A DNA stretch of 64,000 bases, taken from assembly GCF_048771995.1 (NCBI RefSeq), contig NC_133026.1, forward strand, positions 61,691,001 through 61,755,000, given 5' to 3'. Shown piece after piece: positions 1-13,048 of the stretch; the stretch's first letter is position 1; each line of letters opens with the position of its first letter. Made by a program: the position numbers and the translations under genes. The DNA is from Taeniopygia guttata. Its lineage: Eukaryota; Chordata; Aves; Passeriformes; Estrildidae. The notes under the pieces are model-generated. The model was not told the DNA's origin. It did not search any database and saw only the letters and a program-made list of their open reading frames with translations.

Positions 1-3000
1 TGCTTTCCCATAGGAAGATCTGAGGCAGCAGCTCTTATGCCTGTATGACCCTGGGGCCCCAGCAGGGCCTGAGGCTGACGTGATGAGCAAGCTGCTGACA
101 TGAGCAATAGGCTGATACAGACAAGACTTTTTTCAGTGAGTGCCAAATGTCATCAACGCCCCATCCCAGCCTGAGGAGGACCTTCTAAAGGGTGTTCCCT
201 GCATCACCTACCTTCACAGAGTCACTTCTGTACCTAATACTCCCTGGATTTTTGCTTTAAGTTTTGGACATCTTTGCATCAAATAAAAATACAGCTTTCT
301 CCATTCTCTCTTGTGCACCCACTAACATGAAAGGGTACTCACTGAAAAGTTCCCAATCATTTTTATTTTGTGAGGAAGGAACTGCAGGAGTGTTAGAGCA
401 CCTCATACGTACTGCCTGTAAACATTCAGCTTTGAGGAAGAAAAGAGTAATCAGTGAGGAATTTGGCTTCAAAGTCAATGGCATGATACTGTATGGTCAG
501 GCTTCATTCTCCAAAGCCAGCTGAGTAGCCCTGGAGGGAGGGACTGTGCCATGCTGCTGCAAAGTGTCTGGTAAGCATCTCCAGAATGTTTGTTCCAAAG
601 ACATCCTCTCACCTGTAAGGCAGGTTAGCCACAACCTGTGAGCTGGGCCAGCTGCACTCACAGAGCCACTACCAGTGTCAGCCCGGGAAAGGGCTGAGGG
701 TTGAGTGTGTGAGCCAGCCCCATTGTTCCTTCCCACCACTGCTGGGAAACTGGGATTTTGGGACTGAGTACAGGTCTTGCAGAGAAAGGGAACAGGGGAC
801 AGAAATAAGGGAAGGGTTTCAAATTTGATGGGAGTGAGGTAGAGATAGAAAGAGAATAATCCTGAAGCAAAGGAGATGAGAAGCAAGAAAAAAAGGAAAA
901 GAGTATCATCCTTGTTCCTTGCTCCAGATGCACTCCTCCCATTGAATGAGTGCTGTTTCTTCCCCTTGAGCATGGCAACCTCTAAATAAATTATTTTTAT
1001 TTTGGACAGTAAAAAGCATCTCTTCCTTGGCAGGTTGTATTACAACTGAGTGCTGTACAAGCTGGACTAACCTTGGTGTTGCTTTTTGTTGTGAATAACC
1101 TCCTGCCTTGCATCTGAATTACCTTGCTGCAAAGGCAAAGTTTGTTTCAGGCATGTCGGGGAGCAGGCTGAGGTAAGGGCAGAGACAGAGCTAAGGAGAA
1201 GGGCATGCAAGTGGCCATGGACACAAAGACTCTGCTCCCCTGGGCTGAAGAAAGCATGGGTGAAATATGTTGGCCTAATTAAATATAAAGCACACAAGAA
1301 GTTAGCCCAGGGGCAGAAACTGGCTTCAGCACTCTGCTTGCCTTTGCCCTGCTGTTATTCCTGCGCCTCCACTACCAGCACTCTAATTCAAATCTTCCCC
1401 AAACTGGGTGCCTCAAGATATTGTGGATCCCAAAAGCCCTGGGAGCAATGAGTGAAAAACAGCTTCCAATTTTAGCCACTAGACTTCTTGTCTTGCTGAA
1501 GTGGCACATGGTTTCCCTTGTACAAGCATCTAGGGTTCCCCAGATGAAAGCTGAGGCTGGTCCTGAGACGACACACAGTGTCCCACGCCAGCCACCCTGC
1601 TTTGCCAATGCTTGTGTTGCCATGACACAAATCCTAATGGGAATCTGGAATCTCTTTCGTTGGCTAGGAGGCAGTTTCTGAATACTGGCTGTCCAAAGGC
1701 TACAGATAAGCATTTTTACAGTCTCAAACTAAACACTGTATCTTTCCTACTAGGAGAGCTGCCATCACTGAAATCCAGGACCTACTGGTTGCTGACATTT
1801 ACATGAGAATTTATGGCTGTAATAAATTATGCTTCAGATTTTCCTTATTTGGAATAATTTTGGAGTATCTTTTCTCCGCATTTTTTATGGCAATGTAACA
1901 GACTACATTTTAAAGGACCAGGAAGATGTTAATGTTACCTTCACTGCATAAAGAACTTGGATATAAAGCTTTCCAAGAAAGGAGTTTTTGGACAATGCAA
2001 TGTTATTTATTTACTTAAGCCATTTTATAATAATCTGGCATGCTAAGCCAATGCTGAGGTCTCAAGCAGCTTGGATTCTTTAATTTTTTTTTTAGTCTCT
2101 GTGCACAGGATGTACTTATTTCACCGATAAGACAAAAATAAGGCTTTTCGGAAGAAGAAAATCTATATTCTTTCTCAGTGACTTTATCTCTGTGACCAGA
2201 CTACAGGTATAAGGCAAACAGGAATACTGAGACAGCTATGACAGCTCATCTTTGAAGGAAGCCACAAATGTAATCCATATGCAAACTAAATGCATTTTCA
2301 TGTGGCAGCAGAAACCTTTTTTAATAGGAGATACCATATATTGAGATCTCCATGTCCCTCTGAGCACAGAAACCACGTGCACTTCAGTAAGGATCTGATA
2401 TGCCTTTAGTCACCCAGATATGTCATGGAGAGAGGAAAATAAAACCTCCAAGGGATGAACAGCAAATGGCCTATCCAGGATAAACGAAAGATGATTTTCA
2501 CCTCCATGCAGATTTGTCTTTTCCCCATCCCCTCATGCCTCTCCATTGCATGCATTTCTGTGTTTCCTTCCCTGGACTGAGTTTTCAGAGAGCAGCTGTT
2601 CCTCTCCTGCAGTGTACCAAACAGGAAGGACTTCCCCTCCTGCAGGTTAGCCATCTTATCTTCCCTTTTTCATTTGGGAAGGCCTTCCCAGCATCACAGT
2701 TTTATTCACTCCTTCCAGCCTCCTCAGCCTCTTCTGTTCTACCCTGCCCTTTGCATAATGCTTTCCTTTCTTTGGGTTTCCCATTCTCTTTCCTGTCAGA
2801 ATGACTCTGACCACTTCTCTTTTGTCTTTTTCTTTATTCATACCTGATTCCCAGACCTAATCCCATATGTGTTTCCCCATCCATAGGTTAAAAGTCTTTC
2901 TTTGTAGTCTAGCTTTTTGTAAAGCCATCCTTCTCCTGCAGTCATTCCTCTGGGTTTCCCTGTTTTCCAGACACGTTATTGGTGATACATTTCCTCGGTG

Positions 3001-3087
3001 GCACCTCTCAGGACCAAGGGGATGTCATGCTTTCCCCAGACCTATTTCCTAGGCAATTTTGGGTCTGCAAAATGTAAAATCACAAAT

Positions 3088-3140
3088 GAAAGAGGGAAAA
3101 CCCTCTTTCGGGTTTCGGTGGAAACGACTCAGATATCTGA
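3088..3140. repeat. Cluster of three fold-back units; 3' part repeated at 6667
   Basis: Three consecutive dyads: a 9-bp stem GAAAGAGGG/CCCTCTTTC with an AAAA loop (3088-3109), GTTTC/GAAAC with a 4-nt loop (3112-3125), and the 12-bp perfect palindrome TCAGATATCTGA (3129-3140). The last 24 bp (3117-3140) recur exactly at 6667-6690. No known element is recognised. Confidence 0.6.
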
Positions 3141-6100
3141 CAGCTGTGAAAGGCTTGTTCACATCAGCATGCCACAGCCCCAGATTATAATGAGAGCCAG
3201 TATCCATCTGCCAATATCAACTCAGCCCCTCCGTGGCCAATGTGCCTACTTCTCTCCCTTGCCTCTGCAGCCTCTCCTTGGGCACCCCTTTCCTGTGCTC
3301 TCCCCCATTTCAGATGGGTACCATCCCTTTCAGACTAGATCTCTGGTTTCAAATCCCCTTGTCTCCTCATTATGCTGAGCTGATTTGGAAGCTGGCTGAA
3401 AGTTCCCCACTCCTGGGACCTCTGTAACCAGACAATGAATCCCTCCAGTGACGCAGTCTGGCCTTTTCAAAACAAAATAGGGTTTAAAAATCAACAGGAA
3501 CACATTGCTTCGGCAACTGGGTTAAAATAACAAAAGAAGGCCTGCACACGTGAATATGACTTAAGCTTCATTCTTCCCTCCCAAATTTTGGGCAAGTTCC
3601 ATGTCATCTTGGCACCTCTGCCCTTGGGCTGGGAGAAGCAGGACACGGCTCTGTGTCTTTCTGTCGGAAATGGTGTTAGATTGGAATGTCTGTCAGCGCT
3701 GGGTCCGGATGGGGCTGGTGACATGCCAGCTCATGGGCTAAACAGGCTGGTGCTGGGATGATCAGCTGCTTCCCAATGCCCTGGGCATTGCTCACGCTTT
3801 CTGGGGGAACCTTAGAACCCCCTTATTTAATTTCCTGTGCATTTCCTCCTATCCACCTCCTTTGCTTTTCCCTGTACAGAAAATAACACCGAGGAAAGAC
3901 ATGGTGACATATCTCATAATAATTTTAATTTTAAATTTTCTATGGGTTCGTCATTTTTATTGATTTTCTTTCTCATTCTCATCTCTTCTTACTGGGTTCT
4001 CCAGATCACTGTTACTGCATTAGCATGTGTATTCAGTAACAAAATACTGGTGTCTTGCAAGTATGTAGTGTTTCCAGTGCATTGGACAAGGTGATTTTAT
4101 AAATGACATTGTTATTGAAGATACTAGCTTATTATATTTATAATACTATATCTGCACAGGCTGTAAATTTCCCAAAACATTTTTAGCAGATTTTTCTTTC
4201 AATTAGGCTAAGTATGCCCAAGAAATCAGCCCAAACTAAGAAGCTTTTTCCTGCTTTCTTGGTTTGCATTGATCTAACTAAGATGAGAAGCTTAACCACG
4301 GGTCTGAAAAGCAATGCATACGCTCTGGGAATTGATCTTTCCATTACATCTATATGTTTGCAGCCTGGTTTTTGTATCAAAAAATAAAAAATCCCAACCA
4401 AACAAATAAAACACACCAAACCAAAATTCCAGCATCCTACATCCTTCTATTAAAGAAATTTGATAAGATCTTGGTTAAGTGTTCACTAAAGAAATTAAGG
4501 CTGTCACATGATGAGAAACCATGAACTGAAAGATATCTAAGAAATTGGAGGCAATAGACATGAAAAAATAGCAAATTTTTGTCTCTGAAAAAATGTTGGC
4601 ACAGAAGTGCCAATGCCTAGTATTGTTTAACAAATATATTGGCAGTCTGGAGAGGGGAATGGGAGTAAGGAAATGAAACTGATGAATTTATTTATTTTAG
4701 TCAAAGCCTAGTGCTTCACTGGGGCATCATGTCAGTGAGACTTCAGCAAAGCAGGCAAAGGCCCAATACAATGGCAGATAGAGGCAAATTGGTGGTACAT
4801 GCAGGAAAAGATACAGCAGAGGGGAAGACAAAATATTCATGTGTCAGGGAGAACTTGATATGAACTCTGAAAAAAGACTTGGGTCTTACTGAAGGCAGCT
4901 TGATAGAAACTTCTGCTTCCTGTGGAGAGTGGTGGGGACTACACAGCGTCACACTAGAATCCAGCAGTGCTATTTTGTCTATTACTTGTTCAGGATTTGG
5001 CATCTTGGCCAGGATTCATGTCCCTTAACCACAAAGCAGACATCCTCACCCGAGCCTGTCATCTGAGCTCTTTTACAGCCAGTGGAGAGAAGTGTGCATG
5101 CAGAGGTTGAGTCATGTTCTTCTAAAAAAGACATCTCCAAGAGATCACATCACTCTTCCTCAGATGCCTATTTTGACTTTTATGTAAATGGAGTTTTGTC
5201 AACTAGTATTAATATGTATGCTATAGAAAAATGCAGTCTCCTGCCCAGGGAGTTTTCATTTTATGCGATGTGGGAATTAAAGGTATCACAGTAAGAAGCC
5301 GGGGGCCAGGAAATCTGAAGATGCTGAGCTGCCTCAGGAAGGGGACAAGGGCAGATGTGGTAAAATTGCTTAAAAATAATAAAAACCTAATTAAGACTAA
5401 TCAAGAGGTTCTGTCTTGGCATTTAAGACAAAATAAACACAGATAAAATGCACAGAAAGAAGTGTGTTTCAAAAATCCTAACTAGCAACTTCTGGTATCC
5501 CCCAGAACAGGATGCTAGAGAGGCCAAGAGCTGAGTTCAAATATGAGTGCAAATCTCACCCTAAGAGGGCTTGGTGTGGAGACAGACTTGCCTGCTGCAA
5601 AATTTCTGGCATCTCCTGAAGCACCTGGGGTGGAATAGGCTGAGCAGGTTGAAAGAATATCTTATGTATGTGCAGAATTCACCTATGGGCTTGGAAAAGA
5701 AGTAGATTCTAAGTTCAATCAGAAGTTCTTAGACTGCCAAGTGGATATCTTGGGAAATGAATGTCCTGGCAAAAGTACATGTGATGACTGTCTTTTTAAA
5801 ACAAGGAAGGACATTCAGGATGTAGATCACACCCTCCAGAGACATTTCACCATGAGCAAGCAGGGTATGTTAGACTGTTAATGTTGATTTTAAAGTTCAC
5901 CAATTTTCTGTTCCCCTTTTAAACACAGGTTCCTAGAGCACATGGGCTTTGAGACTGGACTGATGAGGAACTTGCTACATTTTCTTAATGACACGAGTCC
6001 ACCTGGAAGAACATAAACGTGTGTGCACTTCACAGACAGATGGGGTTTTTCTGTAGGGACATGAGAGAGCTGTCAGGTCCTCTTCCTGGTGGAAAAAAGT

Positions 6101-6666
6101 GACCTTGTGAATGACAGCTGTGTGGGCAAGACACAAATTTATTAACATCTCCACAGAGCAGACTATGCAGAACATATGCTATAAGTGGGGGCTTTCCCAG
6201 CTCTGGGGGGTCCTCTGTCTGCTCTCCCTGTGCTCAAGTGCCTCTTAAAGTGCTGAGCTTGGAACTTTTGCAAGCTGCATGTTTCTTCTGTTTTTATTTT
6301 ACTCTGCATTCAAGTAACTAAATAGTGAGAAAGGGCTCTGTCTGCTTCAAACAGCGTACAGGAAATGAACAAGCTGAATAGCATGTTTGCCAGCACATGG
6401 GTCTTTTTGGCATACTTAGAGCCTATCTACACTATGGATTTGTCTCATTTTTAGCCATTACTAGCCAACCATCAAAGGCTTTTCCATATAGAAGGAGTGC
6501 CATGTTTTGTTGTGGTTCATGCTCCTGACTAATTAATATGTCCTGAAATGCCCCTAGATGGGATGGTCTGTTTCATATGACCATCTGTTTTCTGTTCCTC
6601 ACCCCTGGAGTGTGGCTCCTGCCTGGGGACCCTGGGGGTACTTAAAGCCAGAAACAACTGTGGGCA

Positions 6667-6690
6667 GGTGGAAACGACTCAGATATCTGA
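6667..6690 (+). repeat. Second exact copy of the 24-bp sequence at 3117-3140
   Basis: Identical for 24 bp, starting GGTGGAAACGACTC and ending in the palindrome TCAGATATCTGA. The flanks on both sides differ completely, so this is not simply a larger duplication. Confidence 0.85.
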
Positions 6691-9600
6691 ATTTCTGTAC
6701 TTCTCTTAGATAGATCCCTGGAGAGGTAGCCAGCCCAACCAGTGGTGGTAAAAAAAGAGGGCAGAGCTCTCCTGGAACAGACGAAAGTCAGCTGCTTACA
6801 GTAGATGCTCTTCTACTCAATGAGAACATGGAATTTTGATCATATTTCCCTTGAAGTCTGAAAGATGGGGCCAAGAAGGATCTAACCAAATACAGTAATG
6901 GCTGGTAGAAGACCTATCCCACTTCTGCTGGGCTAAATCCCATGTTTGTCCTTTCTTGCTCCTCCCTACGTCTCCTGTGGGTCTGATATCCTGAGTTGCT
7001 ATGAGTCTGCCCTCATCTGTTCCGGTCATTTTGTCTCTTGATCCCTTTCTTCAGAAGCTGAGGTAGAGGAAATTTCCTCCCATGGGTGGGAACTTAGAGA
7101 CTCAAAAAAAAAAAATTTTATAATTCTGGTTCTTCTTTCAGATCTGGGAAACAAGTAAACAAGTACACATGGATGTCTTTTCTTTTATCAAGGGGTAGCA
7201 TTAAACCCTGATCCTGTAGTAGGACTGCAGTGCAAGCAATTCACCAGTAACAAGAAGGAGGAAATCAGTGGGAAAAGTAGAGGAAATGTCAAGGGCTTGC
7301 AGAGGTCTGCATATCTGGTGATATAATATTAAAAGGGAAACAGTAGTGTATGAATCACACACAGTCATTCCTTGCCCCATGGTTTTGGTAAAAAAGGCCA
7401 TTGTCTGAAGTAGTATGTGAGCAAGGTTTATGTCCTAGGATTGAAATAAAGCTAATTTGGCAGACATAGAAATCTCCTGGGGTAATCAACAGGCATGGAA
7501 AAGTGAAAGGGGATAGCAAAAGATTAGACTCTAGCTGCTATCACCACCTTCCTGGATATTCACCGTTGTTACCACCACAAACAGACTGACATCAGGCATA
7601 AAGTGCTCCAGCTGAGGTCCATCCTTGTCCTCATCATGGTCTTGCTGAAGGCAAGCACAGAGCTGTGGTCCTTTTGTCTCTTGGGTGCTAGATCAGGCTT
7701 CACTGTCTGGAGGCTGCAGTGGGCTGCAATGTGCCAGTTGCACTTCCCAGGATGTTGGCAGGGCTGAGCATGTGAGACATCTTTGAGAAAGCCTGAAATG
7801 GCACATATCCAGGGCTAAAGTAGTCTTCTGAAATTCAGACTGTTGGTTGATTTCCATGGAAGAAGTAATGCTTTTAAAAATGAAATTTGAAGAGCTACCA
7901 TCTCTGCATGTCTCTCCATACTGCCTACTGCTGGAAGCTTGAGCTTCACATGTGCCTGTGTCTAAGATAAGCTTTGTCAAACAGTTTCTACTGCTTTATT
8001 GACAGAGCCTCTGAGCCTGCTGAGCAACTTGGCTGAGTCCTGCACTCTGGTTGTGCTTGTTCAGACTACGCTGGACACCTTCAATGAGTAGTCAAGCCAG
8101 AATCCTCCTACCCCCTACTCCTCTGCTGCCCTGGAACAAGCTTATGTTTGTTTACTGGAGGTCACTTATCTTGAGCTATTGCTTTTTTCCTGTCCACTCG
8201 TCCTTGCTGCCTCACACTAAGCAAAACCAATATACTGATGTATTGAAGTGTTCCCACTTGCCAGTGCAGCTTTGTTTTTTACTTTGCTTTTCACAAAGTA
8301 AAATTGGGTACACTACAAAGAAAGCAGGATTTAACACATGATATGAGGAGTAGATAGCTGTTTTTTAGGTGCTTAATAATTCTGCCTTTCATTATGGCAT
8401 AGTGCATTGTGGCTGCAGATGTTTCTCCCATTCTTGAACCTTTTTTATCGGTGATTGCCCCAACTTGATAGCATTCACATTGCTCCCTGGGATCTTCACC
8501 TTCTCTATTATGGCCCTGCCTGTTAAGTCACCTGGAGTCAAAGTACACCCCTTCAGTACTTTTCTGATGGTCCTTTTTCCTCTGTGGTGAACAACTCTGC
8601 TTTCCCTTCATTAATGGCCAAGTGACCATCTGACATTAGGAGACCAAGTGCCAAAAGACAAGTGGAAGAACCCAGAAACATTTCTGTGTTATGCAATTTC
8701 ATTTTATCTTTAATCTGAGCATGCTGAAGGCTCTTTATTCCTTTTTTAAAGGAAGAGTGAATCCTGTTGCTGACTCTAATCTTCACTGCATCTTCCCCCT
8801 CCCAATTGCTCATATTCTCTCCAGTATAAAGGATGAGAAGCACTGTCCTATAATTCAATAACAAATGCTCTGCAAGCCACCAGTGGCCAACAAATCTCAA
8901 GGAAAAATCCAGATTAAAAAAAAAAATTCCCCTCCCCCCCCCCCAAAAAAAAACAAACCTCAAAAAAATATAAATTCAAGAAGTCCCAAGGCCTCATTTC
9001 TGATTTTAAGGTCTTTGTTTCACAAGTAAGATTATCCAGAAGTTTATAGTATTGATCATGATTTATATCCAGTTTCTAACATTCAGCTATTTCATACGGA
9101 AAAGCTGCAGCCCTTTAACACAAGGATACCTAGTCACAGACACTGCCTTGTTTAGTTTCAATCAGCTTTGGGGAGATGATTCCAGTTTAAAGTTGGTCAT
9201 ATTGCTGCAACTTGCAGCTGTACATGTCTAAAAGAGGGATTACAGTAATGGAGTGTCCATAAACACCAGTTATGTAGTTTGAACTAAATCACACTTTTCA
9301 TCATATCAGAAAATTGTTGTGCATGAGACACTGTCTCAAGGAATAATTTTAAACTAGCTAGAGAGATTTTTCATCAAGTAAAATGTGTTTGGTATATGTT
9401 AATAGAGACAGGTATAAACCAGTCCAAAGAGGATCTCTGAAAATGAGATAAGATTGTGTACATAAGGGATTTCAGTAGCTCAACTAAATCAGTTATAAAA
9501 CTTCCAATTTAAACTAATGCTACCTATATTTGGACAGTAAGAATTAATGGGCTGCAACTCCACTGCAAGGAAAATGTTACCAGTGGGGATCCAGTCCAAG

Positions 9601-10360
9601 AAATCTTGTTCCTCAAAAGCAGCACAGTCTCTTTGAATCACCCTAAAAACATCAAATTACCTGTGAACTCAGTGGTACTTTCCACACCACCACAAATTCA
9701 TTTTGCAATGCTTAAAATAATCGATGTAATGCAGTTAGCATTTTTCCATAATCTCCTAAATAAATCTAAATCCACTGTTAAAATGTCTCTAATTTCCAGC
9801 TGCAGTTTGGTAGCGGTGTCCCAACATATTTTAAAACCTCCTCCTCCTCCCTGCATATTTCTTTTTAGAAAAGACCAGTGGAGAAGCCAATAGATTTCTA
9901 TAAATCACTGCTGGATGAAAACAAGCATAAAAAGGAGGCTTGAAGTTGTTTAATATTACAGATGTTTTGGAGCTCTATTCAGTAGTTGGCAAGTCACATG
10001 AAGCTGCTCTGAATTCTTTATAATCTAGACACAAAGATCATTGAACTCTGAAAGAACCTCTGGGCTTTTATTCAAAAATATGTTGGCTTCTATTTACCTC
10101 TTTCTTCATTTATATCTATCAAATGGCTCAATATATAAATAAAGCCCGGGTGTTCTTACTAGCTAAGGCAGTATTTCATGCAGATTAATGCCAGCAGGTT
10201 TTGTAGAGTACATCTCTATTCAAAGCTGGAGTATGTTTTGAATTAATTTTCATCCTGTATATGAATCAGGTATATTCTACTCCTTTTCTTATACAGACCT
10301 CAGCTGCAGCACATAGGAGGAACCTGTAGTGTTTAATTCTACTCCCATCATCCTTTTTCA

Positions 10361-10430
10361 ACAAAGCACTTTTAACTCTAAGCATCAGCATAATCCCATT
10401 GACTTTAATGGGAGTACTCACGTGCTCAGG
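10361..10430 (+). mobile_element. Relic of an ancient palindromic MITE-like repeat
   Basis: Contains aaagcact..., then CCCATTGACTTTAATGGG (10395-10412) and agtactcacgtgctcagg. This is the layout of palindromic MITE-like repeats (arms around a CCCATTGACTTCAATGGG-type core followed by ACTCACGTGCT) that I recognise from sauropsid genomes. Only one half plus core is well preserved. The family name is not asserted. Confidence 0.55.
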
Positions 10431-11154
10431 TATATTAAAATTATAATTGAAAACAGCACCTTGCTTTCTCTAAGTGACATACCTAGCATTTTATTGAACA
10501 GTCTTATTTAAATATTACCTCATGTATATGTTATGAGCAAATCTTTCTAGTTCAATAAAATCAGGCTTATTGTTATTGAGTTTAAAAAAAATCTTTACTT
10601 TTTTTTGCCTCCAAAGCAGGCTAAAACTCACATTAAACTGAAAATATTGTGTTGGCTAAAGGTATTTTGCCAGCTGAGCCAAAATGCAGCAAGATGTTCA
10701 TCTACTGTTGGTCTTAATAGAATAATGCGCAAGAAGACTTAATGGGATTGATAAACTTATTGTTTTAAAGAATGCTTTGGTCCACTACCAGCTAGAAATT
10801 CAACATCCCGCATAAGATACCTCAGCATTTGGCTAATTTTGCCAAAGTTAAAATGATTACTCAAATGATCCCAGCTCTCAAGTGTTTGAGTGGGGTTTTT
10901 TTTCTGTGTAATATAAACACCCTCACAAGCAAAATCCCTCCACTGAGGCAGTAAGACTGTGATGAAACCAGAGAATGGAGAAAATATATATGTAAGATTA
11001 TAGTGGATCACACGCAAACTGTTTGAGGCACTCCAGCGTGATTTCATTCCCATCCCACAGAGATTCTGCCTAGCGTGTTCTAATAATGGAAATGTTTGGA
11101 TTAGACTATGTTCAATCCATTTACCTCAGCACCTCACCAAATGTGAGCTATGCC

Positions 11155-11265
11155 ATCAGTCTAGATGACTAATTATTTGTAATTTAATTGTAGCTTTCTT
11201 GTAGCTGTGGCGGCCTGGGGTCATTAGGGAGGCACAGTTTGCATTACTAATGCATTAGACCGACT
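11155..11265. promoter_or_regulatory. Candidate homeodomain/POU-rich element downstream of FOXF2
   Basis: gactaattatttgtaatttaattg followed by tttgcattactaatgcattag. It is dense in TAAT and ATGCA words in unique sequence about 2.8 kb beyond the FOXF2 3' end. Function inferred only from motif texture. Confidence 0.25.
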
Positions 11266-12540
11266 GATCTGGCTGGAAAAGCTCATGTAACTTTCTGGAT
11301 ATGCAAGCTGTTCACTAGGACAGACCAGAAGTGTACCTAGAAGTTCTCTGCTCACATCCTCCTTTGAGCCCACCTGAAAGGACAAAGTCACTGTGAGGGC
11401 TGAAATCCTAGGCTGAAAGTTGGCAGTGACTTTATTTTCAGACATAGCAGAGGTGTGAGACTGTTGTTGGATGCTACTTGGGTTATAACACTGCTAAAGG
11501 GGGAAAAAAGTATCTTGTAACTCCTTACAATCAAATAATAGGAAACAAAGCAAGTCAGGGACATGTTGGCAGGCAAGGAATTAAGAGAAAAAGAGGAAGA
11601 AGAGAATAGACTATTGTCAAAGAAAAGAGCAGTAACGGAGAGCTGCAGAGACACAGATCTTCCCATGTTCTATACCCACTGGTGCTCACTTTAGCACAGC
11701 AGCTACAGGTTTCCCTACAGATCAACCAGAAAATGCTTGCTCAATTTTGGGTCTGTCTTCCTGGATTCTTTCATAGTACTGGGATGAAACGTACACATCT
11801 AGATTTCGGGTTTTGTTCTAATGCTATAAATTTCAGCTTTCTCTGGCACTTTCTCTGACACTGTAAGTCCCCACAAGTCTCAGAGATGAGTACTGCGTCA
11901 CTGCTGCTGTGATTAGAAGTCTTAGTGTGCTGGATATCTAACAGAGAATTTCGTTTTCTGAAATGTGAAGTATTTGGGTATGTTCAATGGCTGTTAACAA
12001 ATGTTAAAAGATGCAGGGAATTTTTAACTGTATGGCTAAAATGTAAATACCTTGTCCTCACAGTGGCATAGCTCTTGGTCATGACTCTCACTGGCTCTGC
12101 AGCCACTGGAGTTCTTTAGACTAAACAAGGGCTGGATTCCTAGAGTAGAAGGTACTGCAATAAAATCAAATATCAAAACAAAATCAGATCAAATTAACTT
12201 AAAAATCTGTCCACTTTTTTTCCTCCCTGTCATTTAAGTCACCCTTAAATTCAGAAGAAAGAGTTTGAGCCCTTTTTACTGGCAGCACCCAGAAACATAC
12301 TGATGTTTAAAGAGTGCAGCTTCTGAAACGTCCTTTGTTTGAGAGGCTTTAACGGGGAAAAGGGAACCTTAATAGTCTTAAGTCACCAAGGGAGAACACA
12401 GAAGCCCAAAACCGAAGGATGTCCTAGCAAATCCTTCCACTTTCTTAGGAGACCAGCCACTGGGAGCATTACTCATATCTTCCGGTGTAAAACAGCACTC
12501 AGAAGGTGGGGAAAAAAATAATAAGAATTTAAAAAATATT

Positions 12541-12912
12541 CGCTGTGGAAACACTGTGGGAAGCTGCGGAGCTGTGGAGCCGGCGGAGCCCGGCGTGCTG
12601 CGGGCCGGGGCCGCTGGAGGGCACTGGAGCCCCGCGCCCGGCCGCCGGCAGGGAAAGGCAGTTTTTTTGTCTTTGAGGTCCTGTCATTCCTGTGTAAACA
12701 AGTTACGTTCAAGTGTTTAGGATATAAATTACGACCATGCAGGCTTGCCTCGGAAAGAATGTAAACACAGCACTGTGGTCGGAGCAAACGCTGAAACTGA
12801 CTTTATAATTTATCACAGGCCCTGAGAAGCTCAGGGAAGAAAAGGGCATGTCTGAGCATAAATATGTATTTTAAAGATGAAGAGTTTTATGTCTATGTAT
12901 AATTACATAGAT

Positions 12913-12955
<43 letters not shown>

Positions 12956-13017
12956 GTGTGGGGGTGTGTGTGCGTGCACTCATATATATATATATGTGTG
13001 TGTGTAGATACATACAA

Positions 13018-13048
<31 letters not shown>

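Larger units (their letters stand above)
1..12540. other. Gene-free flank downstream of FOXF2
   Basis: No credible exon found on either strand. Open frames are short and random, and none starts a recognisable family. Content: mostly unique, moderately AT-rich DNA, the 24-bp repeat pair, one palindromic relic (10361), an 8+8 bp palindrome CAATGCCC-t-GGGCATTG at 3774-3790, and A11...C11A9 homopolymers at 8916-8953. Confidence 0.7.

Noticed and set aside
3774-3790. CAATGCCC-t-GGGCATTG palindrome
   Set aside because: Perfect but isolated; one such dyad can occur by chance in a window this size.
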